NCBI GenBank assembly: GCA_948567375.1
Contig: OX419758.1
Span: forward strand, 52,519,001 to 52,583,000
Origin: Lunularia cruciata
Lineage: Eukaryota; Streptophyta; Marchantiopsida; Lunulariales; Lunulariaceae
DNA length: 64,000 nt
Reading direction: 5' to 3'
The position numbers and the translations under genes were made by a program. The notes beneath the pieces were generated by a model. The model worked only from the letters and a program-made list of their open reading frames with translations. It did no database searches and was not told where the DNA came from. Shown here piece after piece: positions 34,651-43,808 of the stretch. Numbering within the stretch: the first letter of the stretch is position 1; the number at the start of each line of letters is the position of its first letter.

Positions 34651-35400
34651 AAGAGGCGGCTCAGAAATCTCCTACTGGGATTCCTTGTTTCCCGGATCAT
34701 TCTGCTCCACAACCTCCACTTGGGTACCTTGTCGAGGTTGTCGATTCTTGAGTGGATATTCAGCAATGCCATGCCCCAACTGGCGACAATAAAAACAACC
34801 TCCATTTTTTTGTAATCTTTCTCTATCTGTTGTGCCAAGTGGTCTTTGTTGGATAGCATCAATCTCCATTGGTATTGGGTTCTTCCACTCGTGGTTCTGG
34901 TAGGCTTTGTGTAGGTTGAGGTCGAGACCAAGTTGTCGCAACCAAGGAATCAAAACGCTCAGCCAATTGCATGGCTTCTTCTACGTTTTGTGGCTCTCGC
35001 ATGGTCACTAAGCCAATCTGCCTCAACTCCGCCAATTTATCTCGTGCGGCTCGGGTGGCATTTATAGTTTGAAATCGACCAAGTATTGCATCCTTGAATT
35101 TTGCCCACGTCAAAATTGGTGTAAAAATTTGTCGTTCAGCTCTTTCTACTCAGAATTGCCACCAAAGTTTTGCCATGCCATCTAATTGGCTAGAAGCCAA
35201 GAGAATTTGTTTCCGCTTGTCTTGAAGATTGGTGGCTTCAAAGTAACGTTTGCAATCAAACAAAAAATTCTCCACTGTGCTTGGAAAATTCTTGCCTTCA
35301 GACACCTTGGGTTTTGGAAATCGAATGCAATCTTCTCCATCTCGAACTGGCGCTTTGTCTATTTGTTCTCGTCGTTGCTGGTCTCTTTCATCTAACAATC
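34651..35400 (-). pseudogene. C2 gag
   Basis: 35398-35150 gives FPKPKVSEGKNFPSTVENFL, YFEATNLQDKRKQILLASSQ and LDGMAKLWWQF followed by a stop. 35113-34859 gives MTWAKFKDAILGRFQTINAT and a helical block with EEAMQLAERFDSL. 34953-34672 carries CFYCRQLGHGIAEY, a zinc knuckle whose last Cys is Tyr (a G-to-A type change). Together this is a chromovirus Gag of normal order broken by stops and shifts. Annotated length before the protease is about 240 codons. Confidence 0.82.
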
Positions 35401-35712
35401 AAGTAAGATGCTCAATTTGTTGTTGCATTGCAAGGATAACATCCGGTATTGCCGCCATTGCTACTACTCTATTCCACTACTCTCAATTTATCTAATTGAT
35501 TAACACATAGATACAACATGTCCACCGTTCTCCATAAGTTACAACTGGAAGTATCAAGGGTTCCTCTAACACGATGATCATATGTAGAAAATCCTACCCA
35601 AAGCGCAAGGTGATGAATTGTGTGAAACGATGCTTTGGTAACATCTGGACATGAAAGTCCCAATGGTTTGGCGGAAGTGGATTTGGTGGTCCATAAATTC
35701 CATCCATCCCAT

Positions 35713-35729
35713 TCCTGCTCTGATACCAA
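35713..35729 (-). promoter_or_regulatory. Primer-binding site, initiator tRNA-Met (C2)
   Basis: TTGGTATCAGAGCAGGA on the minus strand, immediately inside the 5' LTR, matches the classic plant site complementary to initiator tRNA-Met. Confidence 0.9.
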
Positions 35730-36151
35730 TGTAAAAGACCAAAACCGAGGAGAGAAATAGGAGAATGGAACCTCACATTAGGACACTTGAATGAGTGAAA
35801 ACTCCGAATCCTAGCATGAGCTTCGGCTTTGGTATTTATAGGTAGCATACAAGATCCTTGAAGCTTCTCAAGAAGCTTCCTTGAGCCGCTTTCTTGGAGT
35901 CCAAGCCAAGTTAACTAGGAAGATTCTCAAGAAGCTTCCTTCTAGAAGCCGCCTACTTGGCATGCAAGCTAAGCTAGTTAGAAGCTTCTAGAAGCTTCCT
36001 TTTGGAAGCTACCTGCTTAGGGCACAAGTTAACTAGTTGGGAAGCTTCCCAAGAAGCTTCTTAGATGCTTCTAGAATATTCTAGGCTATTTTGTCTTATT
36101 ATCTACTTTGTAAGCCCGACTAACTTCGTCGCTAACCTCCATATTGTTACA
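35730..36151 (-). repeat. 5' LTR of C2
   Basis: 422 bases with TGTAACA and TTTTACA ends on the minus strand. A TATA-like TATAAATACC sits at 35831-35840, about 140-240 bases downstream (in the direction of transcription) of the GAA/TTC arrays at 35981-36081. Confidence 0.92.
35981..36081. promoter_or_regulatory. Array of heat-shock-element-like units in C2 LTR
   Basis: GAAgcTTCtaGAAgcTTC (35981-35998) is four perfectly phased nGAAn/nTTCn units. Gapped units follow in GGGAAGCTTCCCAAGAAGCTTC, and TTCtaGAAtaTTC (36069-36081) is three more. The same blocks recur in C3 (62765-62782) and partly in C1. This matches the heat shock factor binding consensus; activity is inferred only. Confidence 0.6.
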
Positions 36152-36156
36152 AGCCA

Positions 36157-36679
36157 CATGAGTTGTTTTGCCTTCAGTATGAAGGATTTGGGTGCTCCGA
36201 AGCGACTTGGTATATTGATTGAGCTGACTTGCGATACACCAGTTTTCGGACATCCTTATCGATATAGTGAGATGGAGAGGACATTGATTCAGAGCTAGAG
36301 TAGTGATCTTTTTGAGGTTGGTTTGGTGGAGATTTCACATGGAGAGTATGCATCTGTGACAGTGATGCCAGCCAAGAAGGATATGCATGGTAACTACACA
36401 GATAGACGGACGTGTGGAGATTACCGTCCTATCAACCAACAGACCAGGGCTAATCGGTATGCCATGCCTACACCGGAGGAGATTTTTGATGCAATTAGGC
36501 ATACAAAGGTCTTCAATACTTTGGATCTTTGAGCAAGATATCATCAGTTGCCGATCAAAGAGGAGGATAAGTCCAAGACAACATTTTGGGCTATTGATCC
36601 TCACGGCAAGGATGTGTTATATCAATGGAAGTTCTTACCGTTTGGTTAAAAGAAAGCTTCTGCTGAGTTGCCGAGGGTC
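36157..36679 (+). pseudogene. Element D reverse transcriptase, fingers and palm
   Basis: Continues from 30662. KDLGAPKRLGILIEL, HPYRYSEMERTLIQ, then LVEISHGEYASVTVMPAKKD, CGDYRPINQQTRANRYAMPT and IFDAIRHTKVFNTLDL (palm motif A, first catalytic Asp). A stop follows, then ARYHQLPIKEEDKSKTTFWA and QWKFLPFG with a stop where Leu/Trp would be. The piece ends at the GGTC duplication of element P and resumes at 44505. Confidence 0.85.
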
Positions 36680-37371
36680 TGTGAGCCGGCATGTCTCTCA
36701 CTCAGGATCAACCTCTAATGGCTATTATGGTAGCGTACCATGGACTAAGAAGGCAAGGAACCCCAACTCCATCATACTCCTCCAAGGCTAACACTCCAAG
36801 ACTCAAGACATTGCTCACTAGAGAACTCAATGAGAGAGAGATAATTGCAAATGAAAGGATGATGAGTACCTCCTCACCCCTTGTTTATATACTTGTGAAA
36901 TAGTTACGTACCAAAGTTACTAATTACCATAGTAACTCAAGTTACTAGACTAAAAGTCAAGTAAAGTCAAAAAGTAGAAAGGAATATCCATTCACATGGG
37001 CATATTCCCCTAAGCATGTGGTCTTATCTTGACCCAACCACTAAGTCAAGGATTCCTTTACATGGGCTATCCTTGGACTAAAGAAGAATTCAAAACAAAA
37101 AGGTTTGCGGGCCCAAGAGTTCTCAACTCTTTCCTCAAAGCCAAACACCTAGGAATAATACCAAGTCAACACACTAAAATCCAAAATAGTGGTGCTCATC
37201 TTTTCTACTTCCTCTAAAGTAAGGTCCCTTCTATCTTAGCTATGACTAACTTTAGCTAACCATGACTAATATAGAACCATCCTTTATCTCTATATAAATA
37301 ATATCTCTTAAGTACTTGTAATACCAACCTAAATATCACAATACCATACACATGCACAAATGCGTGTTACA
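36680..37371 (-). repeat. 3' LTR of element P
   Basis: 692 bases, same length as the partner LTR. The frame following the insertion point resumes exactly in the RT of element D. Confidence 0.93.
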
Positions 37372-37382
37372 TTTACCCCCGG
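37372..37382 (-). promoter_or_regulatory. Polypurine tract of element P
   Basis: CCGGGGGTAAA immediately precedes the 3' LTR on the minus strand, the normal position for plus-strand priming. Confidence 0.75.
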
Positions 37383-37419
37383 ACTAAGTTTTCACTTTGT
37401 CCTCAAAGTGAAGGTCTCT

Positions 37420-38691
37420 CTACCTTCTATGGTACATCTTCAACTTATCATGGTTGATTCTATCAAAGTGTCTTCCTCCCAACTCCTTGAGATCATAGGT
37501 GTAATTGCCCCACACCTTCTCCACTATGAAAGGTCCAAAGTACTTAGGCAAAAACTTCTTTTGCACTCTCTTGAATCGAATGGAATCAAACAACATTACC
37601 CAATCACCTTCTTTGAAAGTCTCCACCTTCTTCTTGCCTTGCCTCTTGTCATAACTCTTCTTCTTTTTCCTTTGGGCTTGCTCCACCCAAACCATAGCAA
37701 CTGCTCTTGCCTCTTCCAACTCCATGAGTTGATCCTTCCTTGACTTCTCTGCATCACCTCCTTGTGCTTTCTTCAATCTCCTATGAATGCTTTGGAAGGT
37801 AGGGAGATTCAAGTGAATAGGTAAGGTAGACTCAATACCATACACCAATTGAAATGGAGAATATCCAATGGAAGTCTTCATGGTTGTCCTATACTCCCAC
37901 AAAACTGCATGAATCCTCTTGTCCCAATGATGTTTAGCCCCCTCCATTTCTGCATCTTTGGCCAACATCATGCACAAGGTCTGATTGGTTCTCTCTGCCA
38001 AGCCATTGGAATTTGGCTTATAGGATGTAGTTACTCTATGTGTGATAGAGAAATGTTGTAGCATGGCTGTAGTAATGCTTCCTGTAAACTCTCCTCCTCT
38101 ATCAGAAACTAACTCCAAAGGGCATCCAAACCTAGTGATAATGCATTCATAAAGAAATCTACCCACTTCATCTTCATTCTTGTCCCTCAATGGTCTAGCC
38201 TCAACCCACTTGGTAAGGTAATCAGTAACTACCACAATGTATCGAGTGTTCCTTGGGGTTTTATTGAGAGGACCTACAAAATCAATTCCCCACTTCTCAA
38301 AAGGTCCTAGCAATGGAATTGATCTAAGTGGTGGAGTGGATGTAGACTTTCTAGCAAAAGCTTGACAAACATGATAAGTTTTGCAATAATCAAGACAATC
38401 CTTGAAAATCCCTCTCCAATAGTAACCTACATCTAGAATCTTGAAAGCAATCACCTTTCCTGCAAAGTGTCCTCCACATACTAAACCTTCATGAAACTCC
38501 TTTATGAGTAGGATAGACTCTTCCTTACCCACGGCTCTTCGAAGTAGACCATCTGCTCCTTGGTGAAAAAGAATATCCTCCACCATTGTGTAAGGTCTAG
38601 ATCTTGCTGCAAGGGCCTTCCTCTCCCTAGCCTGCATCCCTTCTGGATAGTTACCTCTTGTCACAAAGTCCACAATCTCCTTGTACTCCAT
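37420..38691 (-). CDS. Element P integrase
   Basis: 423 codons, uninterrupted. The zinc domain has His67 and His75 and Cys103/Cys109, but Tyr106 sits where a Cys is expected (a TGT-to-TAT change would do this). The core carries WGIDFVGP (Asp137), VSDRGGEF (Asp197) and NGLAERTNQ (Glu233), giving the canonical D-D-35-E spacing. A C-terminal SH3-like/GPF region (PKYFGPFIVEKVWGNYTYDL) ends with HDKLKMYHRR, and no chromodomain follows. It shares its frame with the RNase H block and is separated from it by one TAA plus a few codons. Integrase joins the cDNA to the host genome; this one looks close to intact. Confidence 0.9.
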   Translation of the reverse strand: MEYKEIVDFVTRGNYPEGMQARERKALAARSRPYTMVEDILFHQGADGLLRRAVGKEESILLIKEFHEGLVCGGHFAGKVIAFKILDVGYYWRGIFKDCLDYCKTYHVCQAFARKSTSTPPLRSIPLLGPFEKWGIDFVGPLNKTPRNTRYIVVVTDYLTKWVEARPLRDKNEDEVGRFLYECIITRFGCPLELVSDRGGEFTGSITTAMLQHFSITHRVTTSYKPNSNGLAERTNQTLCMMLAKDAEMEGAKHHWDKRIHAVLWEYRTTMKTSIGYSPFQLVYGIESTLPIHLNLPTFQSIHRRLKKAQGGDAEKSRKDQLMELEEARAVAMVWVEQAQRKKKKSYDKRQGKKKVETFKEGDWVMLFDSIRFKRVQKKFLPKYFGPFIVEKVWGNYTYDLKELGGRHFDRINHDKLKMYHRR

Positions 38692-38700
38692 TGGAACCTC

Positions 38701-39036
38701 TTAAGCGACTGAGATTGTCATGAGCTCCTCATCCGGGAAGGAATCATCCACTGGCTCATCTCCATCATGATCATAGGCTCTAGATAACAAATCAGCATTT
38801 GCATGTTTCTTTCCTGGCTTATCCTCAATGGTGTAGTCATACTCAGAGAAGAGTATCCTCCATCTTGCTAGTCTCCCTTCAACATTAGGCTTGTTGAAGA
38901 TGTACTTCAAAGCCTTGTGATCCGTGACAATGGTGGCTTTCCCTCCAATCAAGTAGTGTCTAAACTTCTTGAGACCAAAGATCACTGCCAACCCTTCTCT
39001 CTCCGTGACAGAGTAGTTCTTCTCTACTGAAACCAT
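38701..39036 (-). CDS. Element P RNase H
   Basis: Continues the RT frame after a single TAG. TEREGLAVIFGLKKFRHYL carries the Glu, IVTDHKALKYIF an Asp, and HANADLLSRAYD the last Asp. The first Asp is at the end of the RT frame (LYTDASNVAIG). All four active-site acids are therefore present once the stop is ignored. The domain ends at a TAA before integrase. Confidence 0.88.
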   Translation of the reverse strand: MVSVEKNYSVTEREGLAVIFGLKKFRHYLIGGKATIVTDHKALKYIFNKPNVEGRLARWRILFSEYDYTIEDKPGKKHANADLLSRAYDHDGDEPVDDSFPDEELMTISVA

Positions 39037-39924
39037 CTACCTACTAGCATAAGCTATTGGATGATCATGCCCATCTTGGTCTAATTGACTAAGAGTGCAT
39101 CCTATAGCTACATTAGAAGCATCAGTGTAGAGGATGAAAGGCTTACTCCAATCAGGTTTAGCAAGAATTGGAGCTACAATAAGGGATTGCTTGAGCTCCT
39201 CAAAAGCTTTGAGAGCCTCCTTGTCCTCCAAAATCACCATGTAATCTACACCCTTCTTCATGTAGATGGTCAATGCATAAGCCTTGTTGGAAAATGAGAA
39301 GATGAACCTCCTATAGTATCCAACCATCCCCAAGAATTCACGTAACTTTGTCAAGCTTGAAGGGAATGGAAGGTCTGAGATTTTCCTCACCTTCTCAGGA
39401 TCAACTGCTATTCCATCCTTGGAGATGATGTGCCTCAAAAGTAGACCTTCTTCACATCCAAAAATGCACTTCTCTAGGTTGAGTGATGCATTTTCCTCAT
39501 CCAAGCATTGCAAGACTTTGATTAGGTGCTCAAAGTGCTCTTCCTTGCTTCCATAGACACAAAAGTCATCAATGAAGTCTCTCACAAATTTCCCAATGAA
39601 AGGTTCAAATACTTTGTTCATGAACCGTTGGAATGTGGCTGGAGCATTGCAAAGCCCAAAAGGCATGACCTTGAAAGCGTAAGTTCTCCAAGGTGTGGTG
39701 AATGTGGTGAGTTGTTGATGCTCTGGTGCAATCTTGATTTGGTTATATCCACTATAACCATCTCCAAAACTATACCTCTCATGACCTGCAACCTCCTCCA
39801 AGATCTCATCAATGAATGGCAATGGGTAGTAGTCCTTCTTGGTAACAGCATTGAGCTTCTTGTAATCCACACATACCCGAAGCTTGCCATTCTTTTTCTT
39901 CACAATGACAATTGGAGACACCAT
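39037..39924 (-). CDS. Element P reverse transcriptase
   Basis: 295 codons. VCVDYKKLNAVTKKDYYPLP, then SFGDGYSGYNQIKIAPEHQQ (Asp of motif A), VMPFGLCNAPATFQRFMNKV, and FVRDFIDDFCVYG holding the catalytic Asp pair (FIDD, close to the usual YIDD/FLDD). The connection with REFLGMVGYYRRFI follows. The frame opens at VSPIVIVKKKNGKLRVC, with the upstream Gag-protease in a different frame; small indels around 39925-39960 separate them, so expression would need frameshifting or these are damage. It ends at TAG just before the RNase H body. Confidence 0.9.
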   Translation of the reverse strand: MVSPIVIVKKKNGKLRVCVDYKKLNAVTKKDYYPLPFIDEILEEVAGHERYSFGDGYSGYNQIKIAPEHQQLTTFTTPWRTYAFKVMPFGLCNAPATFQRFMNKVFEPFIGKFVRDFIDDFCVYGSKEEHFEHLIKVLQCLDEENASLNLEKCIFGCEEGLLLRHIISKDGIAVDPEKVRKISDLPFPSSLTKLREFLGMVGYYRRFIFSFSNKAYALTIYMKKGVDYMVILEDKEALKAFEELKQSLIVAPILAKPDWSKPFILYTDASNVAIGCTLSQLDQDGHDHPIAYASR

Positions 39925-39934
39925 TCTGAATTCT

Positions 39935-42232
39935 CTAACTCAAAGATAAATCCAGCCTCCTTGAGCTTATAATCTCCTCCTTCACAACCAAAGATATTGG
40001 TGGGCTAATGCAACGTTGCTTTTGGCGGATTGGTCTTGCATGTGACTCCACTTCTATCTTATGCTCCTTCAAGGTGACTTCCTTCAAATCCTTGTAACTA
40101 AAAGCAAACACATGGATGAACTTGCGGAAAATCTCCTCAAATCTCACCTTCTCTTCCTTGGTAACATTTGGACCATACTTGAGGGTAGAGACCTCCTCAA
40201 GTGTCAATGGTGATTTGTCTGGGTCCTTCAAAACCTCTAGCTTAGGTGCAAAATTCAAAGCACACAAAGGATACACATCTGAATCAGATTCAGATTCATC
40301 CTCCTCCGTGGAAGTCTCTTCCTCCATGCTTGTGTCCACACCTGAAGCTTCTTCTTTAGAATCTGATTCCCAATAATCAGAAGATGGTATATCTGAATGT
40401 GAAGTGTTGGTGGTGTTAGTCACAGGAACTGTGACTCTATGGTTTGACGGCCCAATCCTCAAGTACCCTTTGTGCCATTGATCAGTTGTGCGTGCTGCTC
40501 TCAACCATGGCCTCCCAAGAAGTAAGTCATAGCTTGAATCCTTCAAGACTTGGAAAATCATGAGATTTTGAACTCCCATAACTGAAACTACCACTTTATC
40601 CATCACCCCTACAGGTCGGAATTGTTGCTTGTTTGCCATGCTCACCACAAATGTTGAAGGTCTTGAGGGTATCATACCCAACTTTTTCATCAACCTTTCT
40701 GACATGGCATTTACTGCTGATCCTCCATCAACCAATGCATCCTTGATGTTGTGACTATTCACTCTCACATCAATCTTGGAGGCATATTCACAAGCCTCCC
40801 ATGGTGCTGGCTTGGCATCCACCACCCCCATTGATACTGGAACTTTTGCCTTCTTCTTCCTCTTGCTCCTTGTAGAACTCAAACCACCTCTAAGCTCATT
40901 TCTCAAGGTAGGGTTCAAAGCAATTAATTGGCCCATTGTGATGTTCGCCTTATGACTACCAACATCCTCCAACACATTGTAGTTCCATTGTTGCTTTGAG
41001 ATCAAGAAGTCCTCCATCCCCAACTTCTTCCTTGGAGTCTTTGTTGTTGATGGTGTTGAGGTGCAAGTGCTCCTAGTAGACATAGGAGTATCCTTGCTTG
41101 AAGTAAATTCTTGAGAAGAGTGAACATCCTCTGCAAAACAAGCTCTCTTCTTCTCTTGTGCCAAAAGCTCCAAATTAAGACTCTTGGAGTTTGAGCACTT
41201 TCCCTTCTCATACTTGCTCTCAACCACATCTATGGATGCTATCCCCTTACCTTTGTTGGGATTAAGAGCCACTTGGGTTTCACTACCTCCCTTTTTCCCT
41301 CTATTGGCTCCCTCATAACCTCTTCCTCCATGGTAAGTGGAATTTGGGCAATTCCTTTGGATATGGCCTCTTCCTCCACAACCAAAACAATTTCCATCAT
41401 TGAAATTGTTGGCTGGTTGGCCTCCTCTATATGGATAGTTTCCATAACTCCTAGGCCCTCTCCCTACATTCTGATCCACCTCTCTCTTCTCCCATAGTTG
41501 CACCACATTGATCTTGAGATCCGCAAGTTGTTCTGAGATGGTTTGGAGTGGATCTTTTGGTGGAGGTGCAAGAACTAGAGCAACTACTACTTGTGGTGCA
41601 ACCCTTGTCACCAAAGTATCAGAAGTTCCACCATACTTGTAGCCTTGAGGAGGATGCACAACCTCCTTCACCACCAAATCACTCTCATCCCCTTCCAAAC
41701 TCTTCTCCATACGAATTGCAATCTTGATAGCTTCAACCTTGGAAGAAGGTTTCTCATATCTCACCTTGCTTCTAATTTGTGGTCTCAACCCTCCCACAAA
41801 ATTCTTGTTGAGCATGGCCCCTATGCCAATCATTTTTGTCTCCACATCATCCCCACCCTTCCTCAACACTATACAAAATCTGGACTCCAACTTTTCCACT
41901 CTTTCCACATAGATTCTCACTTTCTCTCCATCTCCTTGCTTGAGGAATGTAACCTCACTCATCAATCTCTCATAACTCTCATCAAGAAGAAAGTTCTCAA
42001 TGAGTGCTGAAGTCAAAGTCTCCCAAGACTCCTCTTCTCCATCTTTCCTCTCTCTCTTTTGGTATTCTGACTCATACCATGTAAGTGCTGCATCCTCAAA
42101 GAAATCTGGTAATAATGAGGCCCACTCATTTTTCCTCCTCTCATTGTTTCCTATGCAAGCTCTCTTGAAGTCTCTCACAAAGGCCTCCACATCTTCTCCA
42201 TCCTTGCCAAAGAAAACCGGAAGTTTCCCCAT
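39935..42232 (-). CDS. Element P Gag-protease polyprotein
   Basis: 765 codons open from MGKLPVFFGKDGEDVEAFVR. Capsid-like helices (SLLPDFFEDAALTWYESEYQ, SALIENFLLDESYERLMSEV) occupy residues 1-165. CFGCGGRGHIQRNC (about 282-295) is a perfect C-x2-C-x4-H-x4-C knuckle in a Gly/Arg/Asn-rich setting. The protease, about residues 485-600, has IKDALVDGGSAVNAMSERLM with Asp-Gly-Gly where Asp-Ser/Thr-Gly is usual (a DGG form is common in some plant Ty3/gypsy lineages) and YDLLLGRPWLRAA. A Ser/Glu-rich linker leads to the RT start. The frame shifts just before the RT at about 39950. Confidence 0.9.
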   Translation of the reverse strand: MGKLPVFFGKDGEDVEAFVRDFKRACIGNNERRKNEWASLLPDFFEDAALTWYESEYQKRERKDGEEESWETLTSALIENFLLDESYERLMSEVTFLKQGDGEKVRIYVERVEKLESRFCIVLRKGGDDVETKMIGIGAMLNKNFVGGLRPQIRSKVRYEKPSSKVEAIKIAIRMEKSLEGDESDLVVKEVVHPPQGYKYGGTSDTLVTRVAPQVVVALVLAPPPKDPLQTISEQLADLKINVVQLWEKREVDQNVGRGPRSYGNYPYRGGQPANNFNDGNCFGCGGRGHIQRNCPNSTYHGGRGYEGANRGKKGGSETQVALNPNKGKGIASIDVVESKYEKGKCSNSKSLNLELLAQEKKRACFAEDVHSSQEFTSSKDTPMSTRSTCTSTPSTTKTPRKKLGMEDFLISKQQWNYNVLEDVGSHKANITMGQLIALNPTLRNELRGGLSSTRSKRKKKAKVPVSMGVVDAKPAPWEACEYASKIDVRVNSHNIKDALVDGGSAVNAMSERLMKKLGMIPSRPSTFVVSMANKQQFRPVGVMDKVVVSVMGVQNLMIFQVLKDSSYDLLLGRPWLRAARTTDQWHKGYLRIGPSNHRVTVPVTNTTNTSHSDIPSSDYWESDSKEEASGVDTSMEEETSTEEDESESDSDVYPLCALNFAPKLEVLKDPDKSPLTLEEVSTLKYGPNVTKEEKVRFEEIFRKFIHVFAFSYKDLKEVTLKEHKIEVESHARPIRQKQRCISPPISLVVKEEIISSRRLDLSLS

Positions 42233-42466
42233 CTTAACCCCTCACTATCTTTCTTTTCTCTCAATTTTTTTTTCTCTTTTCTTTTCTCTCACTCTATTAC
42301 TAATAGAATATATACATGACTAACACCATCTGAGAATAATCCACTCTAGTGAACACAAAAGGTTCAGGTTGCTCCAAGATTTCTATAGCAACATCAAATC
42401 CTAGAGTGCATATTAATCTAACTCTCATGGATAGTTTATCCATAAGTTGAAAGATTATCTCCATCA

Positions 42467-42940
42467 CTAATCTTGAGAACTAGCTGATGAAGGTGGGAGT
42501 ATTTCTATAGTTGTACTAAGATTCTCTCTAAGATCCTTCACCAAAGTCTCCAAAAGTGCTTTTACTCCACTACACTCATGTCCTTTTGGAAGTCCTTCCA
42601 CTCCACAAACCTCACATAACTCCTTGGTCTTAGATCTTCTCCCTCCTAATCTTGGTGAAGAAGGTCCAACATGCAAACCCAAGTCAAGTAAGCCTCTCCT
42701 TTCTCTCAATCTCTTACTCTCAAAGGTCAATGGACATGAACTTGCCTTATGTCCCTTCTCTCCACATAGAAAGCACTTAGACTCACTCTTTCCTCCAAGT
42801 GGTGTAGGTTTTTGAATCCTCTCAACACTCTCTTCAAATTCTATTGTAAACTCTCTTTTCCTCAAATCCACCCCTACAATCACCTCAAACCCTTGGGGAA
42901 CCTTGCATAATCTCAATTTCCCCTCTTGATGACCCTCCAT
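42467..42940 (-). CDS. Element P extra upstream ORF with zinc knuckle
   Basis: 157 codons between the 5' LTR and gag, same strand and phase as gag but separated from it by about 235 bases with stops. It contains CFLCGEKGHKASSC, a perfect C-x2-C-x4-H-x4-C knuckle, then a basic segment and a second Cys/His cluster, CEVCGVEGLPKGHEC. The C terminus is helical (ALLETLVKDLRENLSTTI). I do not recognise the whole protein. It may be a nucleic-acid-binding accessory factor or a duplicated nucleocapsid piece. Extra ORFs occur in some large plant Ty3/gypsy groups, but this product is not one I can name. Confidence 0.72.
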   Translation of the reverse strand: MEGHQEGKLRLCKVPQGFEVIVGVDLRKREFTIEFEESVERIQKPTPLGGKSESKCFLCGEKGHKASSCPLTFESKRLRERRGLLDLGLHVGPSSPRLGGRRSKTKELCEVCGVEGLPKGHECSGVKALLETLVKDLRENLSTTIEILPPSSASSQD

Positions 42941-43785
42941 GTTCCCAAGATGAATCTAAACACTCAAACATGCTTTTTGTTGATCTCAAACTCCTCATGC
43001 AAGAGATCTCCACTCTGCAAAATTGACCCTTTCTTACAATGTCAGTCAAATCTCCCAAACACTATGTCACAATCATAGTGGAATTTGAAATTTTTCACAC
43101 TTGATCACAACTTTAGGGCGTCCCTCCTTGCAAAATTTCAGATCTTTTCATTGAGCCATTTTGCCTAGACACCTTTCTATTCAGCACCCATATTTCAGAT
43201 TTGGTTTGAAAACCACTCCCTTCACTTTAAAAACTCATTTCTCCCTGTGCAAGAACAATCTCTCTCTCTAATTTTGTGGCATCAGGTAGGATACAATGCA
43301 CTAAATTTTCTTGGAGATTTTCAGGACAATTCACTGAAAATTGAAGAAATGGCAGACTCTGTACAATTTTCCAAAGAGCATACAGTTGCAGGAGCACTTT
43401 ACCCTATCAACTTTCAAAAATTCTAGCCCAGTGCGCATAGAAGCTCTCACAATAATTTCAAGTTTGCTAACTGAAAGATAACCCAAGCTATCATGTGTAG
43501 AAATTTCAAGTCTAGATCTCAGACTTGAGATTTTGCCCAAAATCACCTTAATCCCCAAAATCTGCAATCCACCTCACACAATCTCTCCAATTCCTCTCAT
43601 GTGTACAAGATGTACAAAATCACCTCAAAGACATCATAATGAACTACATGGTATACAAATGGATCTTGGTTCTCTAACATAAGTTCAGCCCTCTCCTCTC
43701 CTAATGTTCTCTCCAAGTGAGCTCTCATAGCCTCCTTCTACCTAATGTAGAATTGAACGCGGAACATTATCTTACCTTCTAGAGA
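42941..43785. other. Element P 5' leader
   Basis: Untranslated stretch between the primer-binding site and the extra ORF; no coding family was recognised on either strand. Confidence 0.5.
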
Positions 43786-43804
43786 GGTCCCGGCAATGGA
43801 ACCA
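43786..43804 (-). promoter_or_regulatory. Primer-binding site of element P
   Basis: TGGTTCCATTGCCGGGACC on the minus strand, four bases from the LTR. It matches most of the TGGCGCCGTTGCCGGGGA-type site (complement of tRNA-Asp) used by Athila-like elements, with a few differences. Another tRNA could be the true primer. Confidence 0.6.
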
Positions 43805-43808
43805 AAAA

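Larger units (their letters stand above)
30663..36151 (-). mobile_element. Chromovirus C2, full-length Ty3/gypsy element
   Basis: A complete 5.5-kb element on the minus strand. The 5' LTR is 35730-36151, the initiator tRNA-Met primer site 35713-35729, then gag, protease, RT, RNase H, integrase and chromodomain, a purine tract at 31070-31083 and the 3' LTR at 30663-31069. Target duplications are AGTCA (30658-30662) and AGCCA (36152-36156), one mismatch. By eye the LTRs differ by about eleven substitutions, a 1-base indel and a 14-base indel, so this is a fairly recent insertion. Frameshifts and stops in the coding region mean it is not autonomous now. Confidence 0.9.

Noticed and set aside
39526-39972. 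Forward open frame of about 148 codons inside element P
   Set aside because: It is antisense to the well-conserved reverse transcriptase of P and is a shadow frame.
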